This document shows, piece after piece, positions 16,860 through 24,741 of a stretch of 27,345 bases of DNA. Position 1 is the first letter of the stretch, and each line of letters opens with the position of its first letter. Location: assembly GCA_937902275.1 (NCBI GenBank), contig CALFNW010000022.1, positions 1-27,345 of the forward strand, written 5' to 3'. Made by a program: the position numbers and the translations under genes. The notes below the pieces were generated by a model, which searched no databases, had not been told where the DNA came from, and saw nothing but the letters and a program-made list of their open reading frames with translations. This DNA comes from UBA4717 sp002404395 (GTDB lineage: Bacteria; Bacillota; Clostridia; Oscillospirales; CAG-272).

Positions 16860-17573
16860 TTACTTGTCCTTGTCGCTCACGTGAATGTCGCCTTCGGTAA
16901 ACTTTATCGCCCGCTCAACGCTGTCCTTGGAGTTTCCCCACGGCTCGTCCTCGTAACGGTAGTCGAATTTTTTTATAAAATGCTTGATATCCCCGCAAAG
17001 CGATTCAAAATACGTTCCGACCACGCGGCTTATATCTTCGTAAAACGCCGCATATGCTTTTTTGGAAAGCTTGGCTTTACCGAGGGCAATAAGGCGTCTG
17101 TAGTGCGGCAGGCAAAAATACGGCTGAAGCGTCAGCTTTTTGGCAAAGGTTGAGTCGGTATCGTACAGATATACCGCGGTCTCAAGCATTTTTGAAAGCG
17201 AAAATTCAATACGCTCGCACAGATAGCAGCTGCCCGCAAGCTCGTCAAGCCGTTTTTGAGCGGCGGCGCCCGGCGTGCCGATAAGGCTCTTTTTCGAGAT
17301 CTCCGCCTTTACTCCGTCCAGATGGCTCTCAAGCATGAGCGCAAGCCCGAGCCGGTTTTTCCTGACAAACATACGGTCATAATGCGCGCGGCAGAATCCG
17401 GCTTTGTTGGTTTTGATCCTGACATCCGGCTCCATCATCGAAGCTCCGAGTATAAGCTCAAGATTATCCTCCTCAAGCTTGCGGCTCAGCGCGCAAAACG
17501 GACAGCCGCAGGAAGAATCAGCCGCAGAGCGGTCAAAGGCTTCGTTGAGCGGTATGGTATATATCTGTTCCAT
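16860..17573 (-). CDS. DUF6062 family protein
   Basis: A 237-residue soluble protein beginning MEQIYTIPLNEAFDR. It has two Cys-pair segments: CGCPFC at about 22-27, with FCRAHYDRM at about 60-68, and CYLCERI at about 116-122, with YFCLPHYRRL at about 152-161. The repeated C-x-x-C plus downstream C-x-x-H arrangement suggests two metal- or redox-active cysteine sites. EPDVRIKTNKAGFCRAHYDR matches my memory of the DUF6062 family. No catalytic role is known. The ATG is preceded by AAAGGA at a rather long distance. It is transcribed divergently from the OGG glycosylase gene. Confidence 0.8.
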   Translation of the reverse strand: MEQIYTIPLNEAFDRSAADSSCGCPFCALSRKLEEDNLELILGASMMEPDVRIKTNKAGFCRAHYDRMFVRKNRLGLALMLESHLDGVKAEISKKSLIGTPGAAAQKRLDELAGSCYLCERIEFSLSKMLETAVYLYDTDSTFAKKLTLQPYFCLPHYRRLIALGKAKLSKKAYAAFYEDISRVVGTYFESLCGDIKHFIKKFDYRYEDEPWGNSKDSVERAIKFTEGDIHVSDKDK

Positions 17574-17637
17574 TTGTTTATATATATCCTTTCGTTTACA
17601 GCAACCTGGCTTGTGCGTATTTATTTATTCATATATA

Positions 17638-17666
17638 ATTATAAGCAAACGACGCGGGTTTTGCAA
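17638..17666 (-). promoter_or_regulatory. Promoter of the DUF6062 gene
   Basis: TTGCAA (17661-17666), 17-nt spacer, perfect TATAAT (17638-17643) on the minus strand, about 65 nt upstream of the ATG. Confidence 0.65.
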
Positions 17667-17792
17667 TAGGTTGACGCAAAATTCCGTTTTCAGGAACGCA
17701 CCGCGCCGTTTTTGACCCTGCTGTTTGGTGAAGATCCTCCGATCGGACATACTCTTATTACGGGTCGGCTGCGCCGGCAATATCATACTTTC

Positions 17793-18683
17793 ATGACAGA
17801 TACCAAAGTAAAAAAAGAGATCGACGTGCGGGAATCCGCGCATAACGGCATACCCGTTGTCAAGTTGCAAAATATCGCGCCGTTTTCTGCCGAAAAGACC
17901 TTTGATTGCGGTCAGTCGTTCCGCTTCGGGAAAGCATCGGACGGTGCGATCGAAGGCGTGGCGCACGCAAGATTCGTGCGTTTTATTCAAAACGATCCCG
18001 ACTCGCTCATAATCGAAAATACCACTGCGGACGAATTTGAACGCCTGTGGCGGCACTATCTCGGACTTGACCTTGACTACAGCGGGATCACGCGCCGATT
18101 GCTTGAAACGCCCGACGCCGACATACTCGCCCCGGCGGCAAAGGTCGCCGAAGGTATCAGGATACTCAACCAAGAGCCTTGGGAATGTCTGTGCTCGTTT
18201 ATCGTGTCGCAAAACAACAATATACCGAGGATCTCCAAAATAATCGACTCGCTCTGCAGAGAGTGCGGCGAGCGTATAGATACCCCGTGGGGCGAAAAAT
18301 TCGCCTTTCCGACTCCCGAAGCGACGGCGTCGCTCGGAGTTGACGGACTTTTTGCCCTGCGCACCGGCTTCAGGGCAAAATACATATATGATGCGGCACG
18401 AAGGGTCGCCAGCGGCGAGACCGACCTTGAAGCGATCCGCGCCCTGTCTACCGACGAAGCGGCGGCGGAGCTTTGTAAAATACACGGAGTCGGCATAAAG
18501 GTCGCCTCCTGCGCCATGTTGTTTTCGCTTGAAAAATATGACGCTTTCCCGATCGACGTATGGGTCAGGAGACTGCTTGAAAAATATTTCCCGCCCGACT
18601 TCGACCCGAAAAGCTTCGGAGAATATGCCGGAGTTGCCGAGCAGTATCTTTTCTATTATGAAAGATACATCGTAGGCAGATGA
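17793..18683 (+). CDS. 8-oxoguanine DNA glycosylase/AP lyase, OGG type
   Basis: A 296-residue base-excision repair enzyme that removes oxidised guanine from DNA. The N-terminal domain includes FDCGQSFRFGKA, like the OGG1 N-terminal domain. CSFIVSQNNNIPRISKIIDSLC (split here between the helices) matches the family NNNIxRI motif. The helix-hairpin-helix/GPD core is IHGVGIKVASCAMLF then FPIDVWVRR. Catalytic Lys236 and Asp255 are 19 residues apart, the same spacing as Lys249 and Asp268 in human OGG1. The ATG at 17793 fits the family length. An upstream in-frame TTG (17712) is possible, and neither start has a strong ribosome site, so the start is less certain than the function. The gene is divergent from the DUF6062 gene and 100 bp ahead of the AI-2E-type protein. 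Confidence 0.9.
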   Translation: MTDTKVKKEIDVRESAHNGIPVVKLQNIAPFSAEKTFDCGQSFRFGKASDGAIEGVAHARFVRFIQNDPDSLIIENTTADEFERLWRHYLGLDLDYSGITRRLLETPDADILAPAAKVAEGIRILNQEPWECLCSFIVSQNNNIPRISKIIDSLCRECGERIDTPWGEKFAFPTPEATASLGVDGLFALRTGFRAKYIYDAARRVASGETDLEAIRALSTDEAAAELCKIHGVGIKVASCAMLFSLEKYDAFPIDVWVRRLLEKYFPPDFDPKSFGEYAGVAEQYLFYYERYIVGR

Positions 18684-18783
18684 TCCGACACACAGCAGAT
18701 ATTCCCGCACAACGCATCGGAGATATCCGAAAAACACTGCTTGTGCGTGCCGCTCACACCGCGGCGGAAAGCAAAGGTGCATT

Positions 18784-20106
18784 TTGAAAACCAAGGAGCA
18801 AGTGAAGAACACATTACTCGTGGTCGCTTTCGGCGTATGCCTGTATTTTGTGCTGATGAACATTGAGTGGGTCAGCGCATTCTTCAAGCGCGCGCTCGGC
18901 ATCATCTCGCCGCTCATCTACGGAGGGCTGGCGGCGGCAGTGCTCAACGTGCTCATGTGCGGCATAGAACGGCTGTTAAACAAGATACCGTATAAAAAAG
19001 GAAGGCTTCCCGAGCGTTTGGTGACCGCCGTAAGTCTTGTGCTGTCGATCGCAATTATTATCGGCGCGCTTACCGTCGTCGTAATACTGATAATTCCTCA
19101 GTTCGCATCCGCCGTACCGATAATCAAAGCCTCGTTTGAGAAGAATTGGGACAATATCGCGGAATTCTGCAAAACGATCGGACTTGACAGCAGCAAGCTC
19201 AAGGAATATATCTCGGACTTCAAAGTGACAAACCTCGTAGGCAAGGTCACCGACAACCTCGGCACCGTGTTCGGCACGGTAGTGTCGGCGGCGTCCTCCA
19301 TCACGGGCGGAGTTTTCATGACGGTGATATGCGCCGTCTGCTGCATATACATACTTGCCGGTAAGCGTACGCTAGCGCGTCAGGCAAGCAAGTTGCTTTA
19401 TTCATACGCTCCGAAAAAGGCCGCAGACAACATTTCATATACCGTAAAGCTTTTGAACAGCACTTTCAAAAAATTTCTTTCGGGTCAGTGTCTCGACGCG
19501 CTGATACTCGGACTGTTGCTTTTCTTCACTATGTTGATATTCCGACTTCCCTACTCGGGAGTCATATGCGCTATGACCGCAGTACTTGCGCTCATACCTT
19601 ATATAGGAAGCTTTGTATCCTGCACGGTCGGCGCGTTTCTGATACTGCTTGTGGACCCCAAAAAGGCGATCGCTTTCGTGGTCATATTCCTCGTGGTCCA
19701 ACAGGTCGAAGGCAATCTGATATATCCGCGTATTGTAGGCGGCTCGGTGGGACTGCCCGCGCTTTGGACATTACTTGCCGTTTATGTAGGCGAAAAGCTT
19801 TTCGGCCTTATCGGAATGATACTCTTTATCCCGGTGTTCTCGGTGATCTATACGCTCTTGTCAAAAGACACCTCAACGAGGCTTGAAAAAAAGGGCATAA
19901 GCTTTGACGGCAGCGAGATCAAAGCGGCGTGTGAGGCGGGCATATCGGCACACGATGTGCCAAGCGCTCCCGAAGCCGACTCAGGCGCGGTTTCATCCGA
20001 GAACTCCGAAGCCGGCGGAAGCGGCGTTGAAACAGCTGATACGTCAAACAAAACAAAAGCGCAAAAATCAGGTCAAAAGTCAAAAAAATCCTTGACAAAA
20101 AAATAA
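18784..20106 (+). CDS. AI-2E family transporter (PF01594-type membrane protein)
   Basis: A 440-residue polytopic membrane protein. N-terminal segments (about 10-25, 35-60, 75-105) are followed by a soluble region (about 110-160). The conserved C-terminal membrane block includes the SGVICAMTAVLALIPYIGSFV motif and VVQQVEGNLIYPRIVGGSVGLPALW, both hallmarks of this family. The substrate is uncertain: members include the proposed autoinducer-2 exporter TqsA and Na+/H+ antiporter-like proteins. The last 75 residues are a hydrophilic Ser/Glu-rich tail ending in Lys-rich repeats, unusually long. The start is a TTG preceded by AAAGGTG at 4 nt. The pyrG promoter overlaps the end of this gene. Confidence 0.88.
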   Translation: MKTKEQVKNTLLVVAFGVCLYFVLMNIEWVSAFFKRALGIISPLIYGGLAAAVLNVLMCGIERLLNKIPYKKGRLPERLVTAVSLVLSIAIIIGALTVVVILIIPQFASAVPIIKASFEKNWDNIAEFCKTIGLDSSKLKEYISDFKVTNLVGKVTDNLGTVFGTVVSAASSITGGVFMTVICAVCCIYILAGKRTLARQASKLLYSYAPKKAADNISYTVKLLNSTFKKFLSGQCLDALILGLLLFFTMLIFRLPYSGVICAMTAVLALIPYIGSFVSCTVGAFLILLVDPKKAIAFVVIFLVVQQVEGNLIYPRIVGGSVGLPALWTLLAVYVGEKLFGLIGMILFIPVFSVIYTLLSKDTSTRLEKKGISFDGSEIKAACEAGISAHDVPSAPEADSGAVSSENSEAGGSGVETADTSNKTKAQKSGQKSKKSLTKK

Positions 20107-20120
20107 AAGTGTGATATATT
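20092..20120 (+). promoter_or_regulatory. Promoter of pyrG
   Basis: Perfect TTGACA (20092-20097), 17-nt spacer, TATATT (20115-20120). The -35 box lies in the last codons of the upstream gene. Transcription would begin near 20127. Confidence 0.85.
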
Positions 20121-20135
20121 ATCACCGTGAACAAA

Positions 20136-20187
20136 GGCGTTCATCGACACAAGCCCGAGCTGTCTCGATGGACGCCGTATTCTTTTT
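20136..20187 (+). terminator. Leader hairpin with U-tract, probable attenuator of pyrG
   Basis: Arms GGCGTTCATCGA (20136-20147) and TCGATGGACGCC (20165-20176) form a 12-bp stem with one G-U pair, and an inner CA/TG pair can extend it. GTATTCTTTTTG follows. The hairpin begins about nine bases after the predicted start of transcription, so it lies inside the pyrG leader and not at the end of an upstream transcript. In other Gram-positive bacteria pyrG is controlled by CTP-sensitive attenuation. The Bacillus mechanism needs a GGGC start, which is not evident here. Confidence 0.7.
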
Positions 20188-20224
20188 GAAACTCACATAC
20201 GCGCACAGGAAGGAAGTTGATCTC

Positions 20225-21847
20225 ATGGCAAGTGCAAAGTATATATTTGTGACCGGAGGCGTTGTGTCCGGTCTCGGCAAAGGAATCACCGCCGCTTCTC
20301 TCGGAAGATTATTGAAGGCGCGCGGCCTTAAGGTCGCCGCGCAAAAGCTCGACCCGTATGTAAATGTTGACCCCGGCACGATGAGCCCCTATCAGCACGG
20401 AGAGGTATACGTCACCGAGGACGGAGCGGAGACCGACCTTGATCTCGGTCACTACGAACGCTTCATAGACGAGGACCTCAACCGTTTTTCCAATCTGACG
20501 ACCGGCAAGGTATTTGCAAACGTTATCGCGAAAGAACGCCGCGGCGAATATCTCGGAAGCACCGTTCAGTATATTCCGCACGTAACAAATGAGATCAAAA
20601 GCTTCATATACAGCGTTGCCGACAAAACCGGCGCGGATGTCGTTATCACCGAGATCGGCGGCACCACGGGAGATATCGAGAGCCGTCCGTTCATCGAAGC
20701 GATCAGGCAGGTCGGACTTGAAGTCGGACGTGAAAATTCGCTTTATGTGCACGTAACGCTCGTGCCCTATCTCAGAGCGTCGGGCGAGCACAAATCAAAG
20801 CCCACCCAGCACTCGGTCAAGGAGCTTCAGGGTATGGGGATCAACCCGAATATCATCATACTTCGCACCGACGAGCCGATCGAAGACGAAAGTATCTTCA
20901 AAAAGATCGCCGGCTTCTGCAATGTCAAACCCGACTGCGTGATCGAAAATCAAACCATCCCCACGCTCTACGAAGCGCCTATCATGCTCGAAAACGCAGG
21001 ATTTTCGGGAATCGTCTGCCGCGAGCTTTCGATAAACGCCCCCGAACCGGATCTCACCGAATGGAAGGCAATGATCGACAGCATCCATTCGCGTAACAAG
21101 ACCACCAAGATCGCACTTGTGGGCAAATATGTGGCGCTCCACGACGCGTACCTTTCGGTGGCGGAGGCATTGAGGCACGCCGGATACGCACTCGGAAGCA
21201 AGATCGACATAAAATGGACAGACTCCGAAACGCTCGATCAAAGCAACATTGACGCCGTACTCGGCGACGTTGACGGAATCATCGTGCCGGGAGGCTTCGG
21301 CGGCAGAGGCATTGAGGGAATGATACTTGCCGCAAAATATGCGCGCGAGCACGGCAAGCCTTATTTCGGCATCTGCCTCGGTATGCAGATCGCCGTGATC
21401 GAATATGCACGCGATGTGCTCGGCTATGCCGACGCAAATTCACGCGAATTTGACGAAAATTCGACTCACCGCGTGATCGACTTCATGCCCGGTCAGAACG
21501 ACGAAATTGACAAGGGCGGCACGCTCAGACTCGGAAGCTATCCTTGTGCGATCGTTCCCGGCACGCTTATGGAGCGCTGCTACGGCAGCTCCGAGATAGG
21601 CGAGCGTCACCGTCACCGCTATGAGTTCAACAATGACTTCAGAAGCGAGCTTGAAGCCGCCGGACTGAAGATCAGCGGTACTTCGCCCGACAAAAGACTT
21701 GTCGAAACAGTCGAGATCGAAAATCATCCGTTCTTCATCGGCGTACAGTTTCATCCGGAGTTCAAGAGCCGTCCGAACCGTCCCCATCCGATCTTTTACG
21801 GCTTCGTAAAAGCGGCAATGGAGTCAAAGCCGACTGAAACCGACTGA
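20225..21847 (+). CDS. pyrG: CTP synthase
   Basis: A 540-residue cytoplasmic enzyme that converts UTP, ATP and glutamine to CTP, the last step of de novo pyrimidine nucleotide synthesis. The N-terminal synthetase domain starts KYIFVTGGVVSGLGKG, the ATP-binding loop, followed by DPYVNVDPGTMSPYQHGEV. The C-terminal glutamine amidotransferase domain has the nucleophile in FGICLGMQ (Cys384) and the His-Glu pair in VQFHPEF. All catalytic elements are intact and length is normal. The ATG is preceded by AGGAAGG. The frame stays open upstream to 20111, but that would cross the leader hairpin. Confidence 0.98.
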   Translation: MASAKYIFVTGGVVSGLGKGITAASLGRLLKARGLKVAAQKLDPYVNVDPGTMSPYQHGEVYVTEDGAETDLDLGHYERFIDEDLNRFSNLTTGKVFANVIAKERRGEYLGSTVQYIPHVTNEIKSFIYSVADKTGADVVITEIGGTTGDIESRPFIEAIRQVGLEVGRENSLYVHVTLVPYLRASGEHKSKPTQHSVKELQGMGINPNIIILRTDEPIEDESIFKKIAGFCNVKPDCVIENQTIPTLYEAPIMLENAGFSGIVCRELSINAPEPDLTEWKAMIDSIHSRNKTTKIALVGKYVALHDAYLSVAEALRHAGYALGSKIDIKWTDSETLDQSNIDAVLGDVDGIIVPGGFGGRGIEGMILAAKYAREHGKPYFGICLGMQIAVIEYARDVLGYADANSREFDENSTHRVIDFMPGQNDEIDKGGTLRLGSYPCAIVPGTLMERCYGSSEIGERHRHRYEFNNDFRSELEAAGLKISGTSPDKRLVETVEIENHPFFIGVQFHPEFKSRPNRPHPIFYGFVKAAMESKPTETD

Positions 21848-21876
21848 AAAATATGCTTTTGCATATAAAAAAGTTT

Positions 21877-21917
21877 ATCCACTGCGTTTTGCCGCTCGGC
21901 ATACGCAGTGGATTTTT
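21877..21917. terminator. Terminator of pyrG, probably bidirectional
   Basis: An 11-bp perfect stem ATCCACTGCGT / ACGCAGTGGAT followed by TTTTG on the plus strand. On the minus strand the hairpin is followed by AAACTTTTTT, so it could also end a transcript from the 52-residue ORF at 22066-22224. Confidence 0.9.
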
Positions 21918-22065
21918 GTTTGCGGGGCGCCGCCGTCCGAGCGGCAATTCCGCTTCGGTCAATTCGCAGCATACGGATGAATGATGACGGCTCCGCCCCG
22001 TGTTTTATATTACGATCGGCGTGATCGAAATATTTCATTTTCGCGCTGTTTTTCGATATTCGATC

Positions 22066-22224
22066 TCATTTCATGCCATCGATCCTTTCAACCGTCGGCG
22101 AAACATACTTTTTTAATTTCTTCGCAACAGTTTTTTCGCTCTCGCTATTCGGCTTTTCCGCCGATAATTCGCGTTCTTCGGCAGCCGTGTTGCCGAAGTC
22201 CCGATCATTTTCAAGCTCTGCCAT
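22066..22224 (-). CDS. Small 52-residue charged protein divergent from the HTH regulator
   Basis: A minus-strand ORF supported by two signals: GGAGGGC immediately before the ATG, and a perfect promoter upstream (22370-22398). The product is hydrophilic: MAELENDRDFGNTAAEEREL at the start, a Ser/Glu/Lys-rich middle and KKLKKYVSPTVERIDGMK at the end. It has no signal peptide, membrane segment or cysteine. The KKYVSPTV segment recalls the K-K-x-Y-x-x-P start of the peptide at 16338-16487, but the resemblance is too short to prove kinship. It may be a peptide precursor or a partner of the divergent Cro/CI-type regulator. No known family is recognised. Confidence 0.6.
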   Translation of the reverse strand: MAELENDRDFGNTAAEERELSAEKPNSESEKTVAKKLKKYVSPTVERIDGMK

Positions 22225-22369
22225 ATGCCCTCCGCCTCACCATTTGATCATTTCGCCGCCCGACAACGGATATCACCGTCATTTACGACAAGCGCCCGTT
22301 TCTCAATCCGCACCGCACATTTGCACTTTTTTCGCAAGCTGTGTATAGCCGATACGCCTGCCTGTGAAT

Positions 22370-22398
22370 ATTATAGTCAATATATTGAGCATTGTCAA
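22370..22398 (-). promoter_or_regulatory. Consensus promoter of the 52-residue ORF
   Basis: Perfect TTGACA (22393-22398), 17-nt spacer, perfect TATAAT (22370-22375) on the minus strand. It overlaps the -35 and spacer of the divergent regulator promoter. A leader of about 140 nt precedes the ORF. Confidence 0.85.
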
Positions 22399-22413
22399 GA
22401 GGTAGACTATGAT
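22385..22413 (+). promoter_or_regulatory. Promoter of the HTH regulator
   Basis: TTGAGC (22385-22390), 17-nt spacer, TATGAT (22408-22413). It interlocks with the minus-strand promoter at 22370-22398, so polymerase can occupy only one at a time. Confidence 0.6.
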
Positions 22414-22449
22414 AAAATAGAAAAAACGGTTGTCGGAGGTGCACATATT

Positions 22450-22650
22450 TTGATAAGCTATCGGCCATTTTACAGTACACTTTTTAAAAAGAACATCACC
22501 GAGTACAATCTGATCTACAGGCAGGGGCTAAGCGCAAACACTATACATCGAATAAAGCACGGCGAAGCAATCAGTACAAGGACCCTTGATACACTGTGCT
22601 ATATCCTCGACTGTCGGGTCGAAGATATTATTGAATTTGTAAAAGAATGA
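22450..22650 (+). CDS. Small Cro/CI-type helix-turn-helix regulator
   Basis: A 66-residue DNA-binding protein made almost wholly of one helix-turn-helix domain. The start resembles the MISYKPL beginning common to this small-XRE group, the recognition region is QGLSANTIHRIKHGEAISTR, and the end is LDTLCYILDCRVEDIIEF. The TTG start is chosen because GGAGGTG lies just upstream and the family usually begins at MISY. A longer open frame reaches back to 22225 but has no matching domain. The promoter overlaps that of the divergent 52-residue ORF, so auto-regulation and control of that gene are likely. Confidence 0.85.
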   Translation: MISYRPFYSTLFKKNITEYNLIYRQGLSANTIHRIKHGEAISTRTLDTLCYILDCRVEDIIEFVKE

Positions 22651-22656
22651 TACCTG

Positions 22657-22692
22657 AAAACGGCTCCGCGCCCAATGACGCGGAGCCGTTTT
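22657..22692. terminator. Bidirectional terminator between HTH gene and thioesterase gene
   Basis: A 14-bp stem AAAACGGCTCCGCG / CGCGGAGCCGTTTT with an 8-nt loop. TTTT ends both strands. It lies between convergent genes. Confidence 0.92.
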
Positions 22693-22709
22693 ACTTTTGT
22701 CGCATTGAT

Positions 22710-23114
22710 TCATTTTTTAATACTGTCGGTACCGTACATCGTAAAAGTGCCGGTTGCGATCAGAGTGTCGTCTTTGTCGGTAACGCTGACCTCGCATACC
22801 GATACCCGCTTTCCGTTTCTCACGATCCTTGCTTTTGCATATATAACACCGGGGTACGCCGGGCTTAAAAAGTTTATGCTTGAATTTAAAGTCACCTTGT
22901 TCGTGCCAAACGACGCCGCGCAGACTCCCGCCGCCGTGTCCGCTACCGTGAATATAACGCCGCCGTGAAGTATACCGTAGGCATTTTTCATGCCCTCGCG
23001 CGATTCAAGTTTGACCATGGCATAGCCCTCGCGAAGCTCAACTATGCTTACGCCGTTATTGACCGCAAAATGATCGCGCTTGTTGAATTCTTCAATAAAT
23101 GCCGCAAAATCCAT
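22710..23114 (-). CDS. PaaI family (hotdog-fold) thioesterase
   Basis: A 134-residue protein with the single hotdog domain of acyl-CoA thioesterases. The helix motif NAYGILHGGVIFTVADTAAG (about residues 44-63) is the family signature, and SSINFLSPAYPGVIYAKARI forms the following strands. It probably hydrolyses an aryl- or acyl-CoA thioester in the cytoplasm; the exact substrate cannot be read from sequence. The ATG is preceded by AAAGGA at 10 nt. It is downstream of mgtE on the same strand, separated by 233 bp, with no clear promoter of its own. Confidence 0.9.
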   Translation of the reverse strand: MDFAAFIEEFNKRDHFAVNNGVSIVELREGYAMVKLESREGMKNAYGILHGGVIFTVADTAAGVCAASFGTNKVTLNSSINFLSPAYPGVIYAKARIVRNGKRVSVCEVSVTDKDDTLIATGTFTMYGTDSIKK

Positions 23115-23295
23115 ATGACCGTATTCCTTTCTTGTGAAGTGATATGCAGAAATTTTGATAAAACAGCGCAGCTGTTAAAAATTCGTTTTTTTAGCCGTAA
23201 AAAATGTCGGGCACCTGACCTGCATTTATATGCGGTCTTTGCCGCTTTTGCCTAAACGCATTCGCTTTTCGTTTTTCGTCAGGATCAACGCCGAT

Positions 23296-23332
23296 GGGGT
23301 GTTAAAAACTCATTCTGAGTTTTTAACACCCC
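23296..23332. repeat. Perfect 17-bp inverted repeat beside the mgtE stop codon
   Basis: GGGGTGTTAAAAACTCA and its exact complement flank TTC, only 15 bp past the mgtE stop codon. CTTTTT follows on the plus strand, but no plus-strand gene lies upstream. It may terminate mgtE through its stem or belong to a plus-strand transcript. The rest of the 233-bp gap shows only weak hairpins. Confidence 0.7.
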
Positions 23333-23347
23333 CTTTTTATATTCGCA

Positions 23348-24697
23348 TTATCCGCCGAGTCCGAGCACACGTACCGCCACATAGAAAAATATGAGAGTGG
23401 AACAGGTGTCGGAGATCGTCGCAATCAGCGGCGACGCCATAAGCGCCGGGTCAAGTTTTAACGCTTTTGCGATCATCGGCAGCATAGAACCGAGCATTTT
23501 GGAAAAAGAGACCGTCAATATTATCGTAACCGCAAGCGTGAGCGCGATCCCGAGGCAGTTCGGCTCACCGCGATATTTGATCAGTATGCGTACAGTGTTG
23601 ATAAGTGCAAGACAAACTCCGACCGAAAAAGCAATTCGCAGCTCCTTCCACAGCACTTTAAGAAAATCGCGCAAACGCACGTCTCCGGTAGCCATGTTTC
23701 TGATAACAAGCGTCGAGCTTTGCGAACCGGCATTTCCGGCTGTGCCCATTATCATCGGTATAAACGCGACAAGGAGCGGCACAGAGTCAAACGCTGCCTC
23801 GTAATTTGTAATGATCGCACCGGTAAAGGTGGCAGACAGCATGAGTACAGTCAGCCACGGTATGCGCAGCTTTGCGTGCGCAAGCACTCCCGTGCGAAAA
23901 TAGCTGTCGTCCGACGGCGTTATCGCCGCCATCTTTTCGATATCCTCGGTGGTCTCGTCCTCAATAACGTCAACCGCGTCGTCAATCGTCACAATGCCGA
24001 CGAGCCTGCCCTCGGCGTCAGTGATCGGCATAGCCAGAAAGTCGTACTTGCCGAGCGCCTTTGCCACGTCCTCTCTGTCATCGGTCGTGTGCATACTGAC
24101 CACGTTCGTGTCCATGATCCCGCCCACCGTGTCGTCGGGCGAAGCCATGATAAGCTGCATAACGGTAAGCACTCCGAGCAGATGACGGCTTGCGTCGGTC
24201 ACATAGCAGGTATAGATCGTTTCCTTATCAATACCGGTGCGCCTCAGGTGTTCAAAGGCTTCCGAAACGGACATCGCCGATTTGAAGTCGACAAACTCAA
24301 CCGTCATAACGCTCCCGGCACTGTCCTTAGGATATTTAAGGATCTCGTTTATCTGACCGCGCATTTCGCTCGAAGTATTAGCCAAAATACGCTTAACGAG
24401 ATTTGAAGGCATTTCCTCAATGATATCGACCGTGTCATCAACATACATATCGTCAATGACCTCTTTAAGCTCCCGGTCGCTGAATGAGGCGATAAGCAAT
24501 TTTTGCATATCGCTGTCCATTTCAACAAAGACCTCGCTCGCGAGATCTTTCGGCAAAAGCCTGAACAAAAGCGGAAGCTTATCTTCGGGCAGCTCGGCAA
24601 AACAAAGCGCAATATCAGCACTCTCGGTTTCGGAGTAAAGCTGCCGCAGTTGCCTGAAGTCTCGCGCTTCAAGCAGCTCAAGAATTTTTTCCTCCAT
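23348..24697 (-). CDS. mgtE: Magnesium channel/transporter MgtE
   Basis: A 449-residue magnesium importer. The N-terminal MgtE domain (about 20-125) includes LLFRLLPKDLASEVFVEMD and is followed by a CBS pair (about 130-250), where cytoplasmic Mg2+ is sensed; GIVTIDDAVDVIEDETTED closes it. The connecting helix leads into five membrane segments (about 280-449), with the conserved PMIMGTAGNAGSQSSTLVIR near residue 320. Length and domain order are normal. The ATG is preceded by AAAGGGA. A consensus promoter and a structured 190-nt leader precede it, suggesting control by magnesium or translation. Confidence 0.96.
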   Translation of the reverse strand: MEEKILELLEARDFRQLRQLYSETESADIALCFAELPEDKLPLLFRLLPKDLASEVFVEMDSDMQKLLIASFSDRELKEVIDDMYVDDTVDIIEEMPSNLVKRILANTSSEMRGQINEILKYPKDSAGSVMTVEFVDFKSAMSVSEAFEHLRRTGIDKETIYTCYVTDASRHLLGVLTVMQLIMASPDDTVGGIMDTNVVSMHTTDDREDVAKALGKYDFLAMPITDAEGRLVGIVTIDDAVDVIEDETTEDIEKMAAITPSDDSYFRTGVLAHAKLRIPWLTVLMLSATFTGAIITNYEAAFDSVPLLVAFIPMIMGTAGNAGSQSSTLVIRNMATGDVRLRDFLKVLWKELRIAFSVGVCLALINTVRILIKYRGEPNCLGIALTLAVTIILTVSFSKMLGSMLPMIAKALKLDPALMASPLIATISDTCSTLIFFYVAVRVLGLGG

Positions 24698-24741
24698 TTA
24701 ATTATTCCCTTTTGTAAATCAGAAGGGCGTTGTTTCGATGA

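Noticed and set aside
17625..18917. 430-codon minus-strand ORF opposite the OGG gene
   Set aside because: It lies entirely antisense to a protein with clear OGG motifs, has no recognisable domain and contains the DUF6062 promoter region.
21796..22038. 80-codon minus-strand ORF starting MKYFDHADRNIKHG
   Set aside because: It runs through the pyrG terminator into antisense pyrG and has no Shine-Dalgarno sequence.
22225..22449. N-terminal extension of the HTH regulator frame
   Set aside because: It has no domain, crosses the promoter region and a stronger ribosome site lies next to the internal TTG start.
23115..23340. 6S-like or other known small RNA before the 17-bp inverted repeat
   Set aside because: No good plus-strand promoter and no long closing stem between the two ends could be found.
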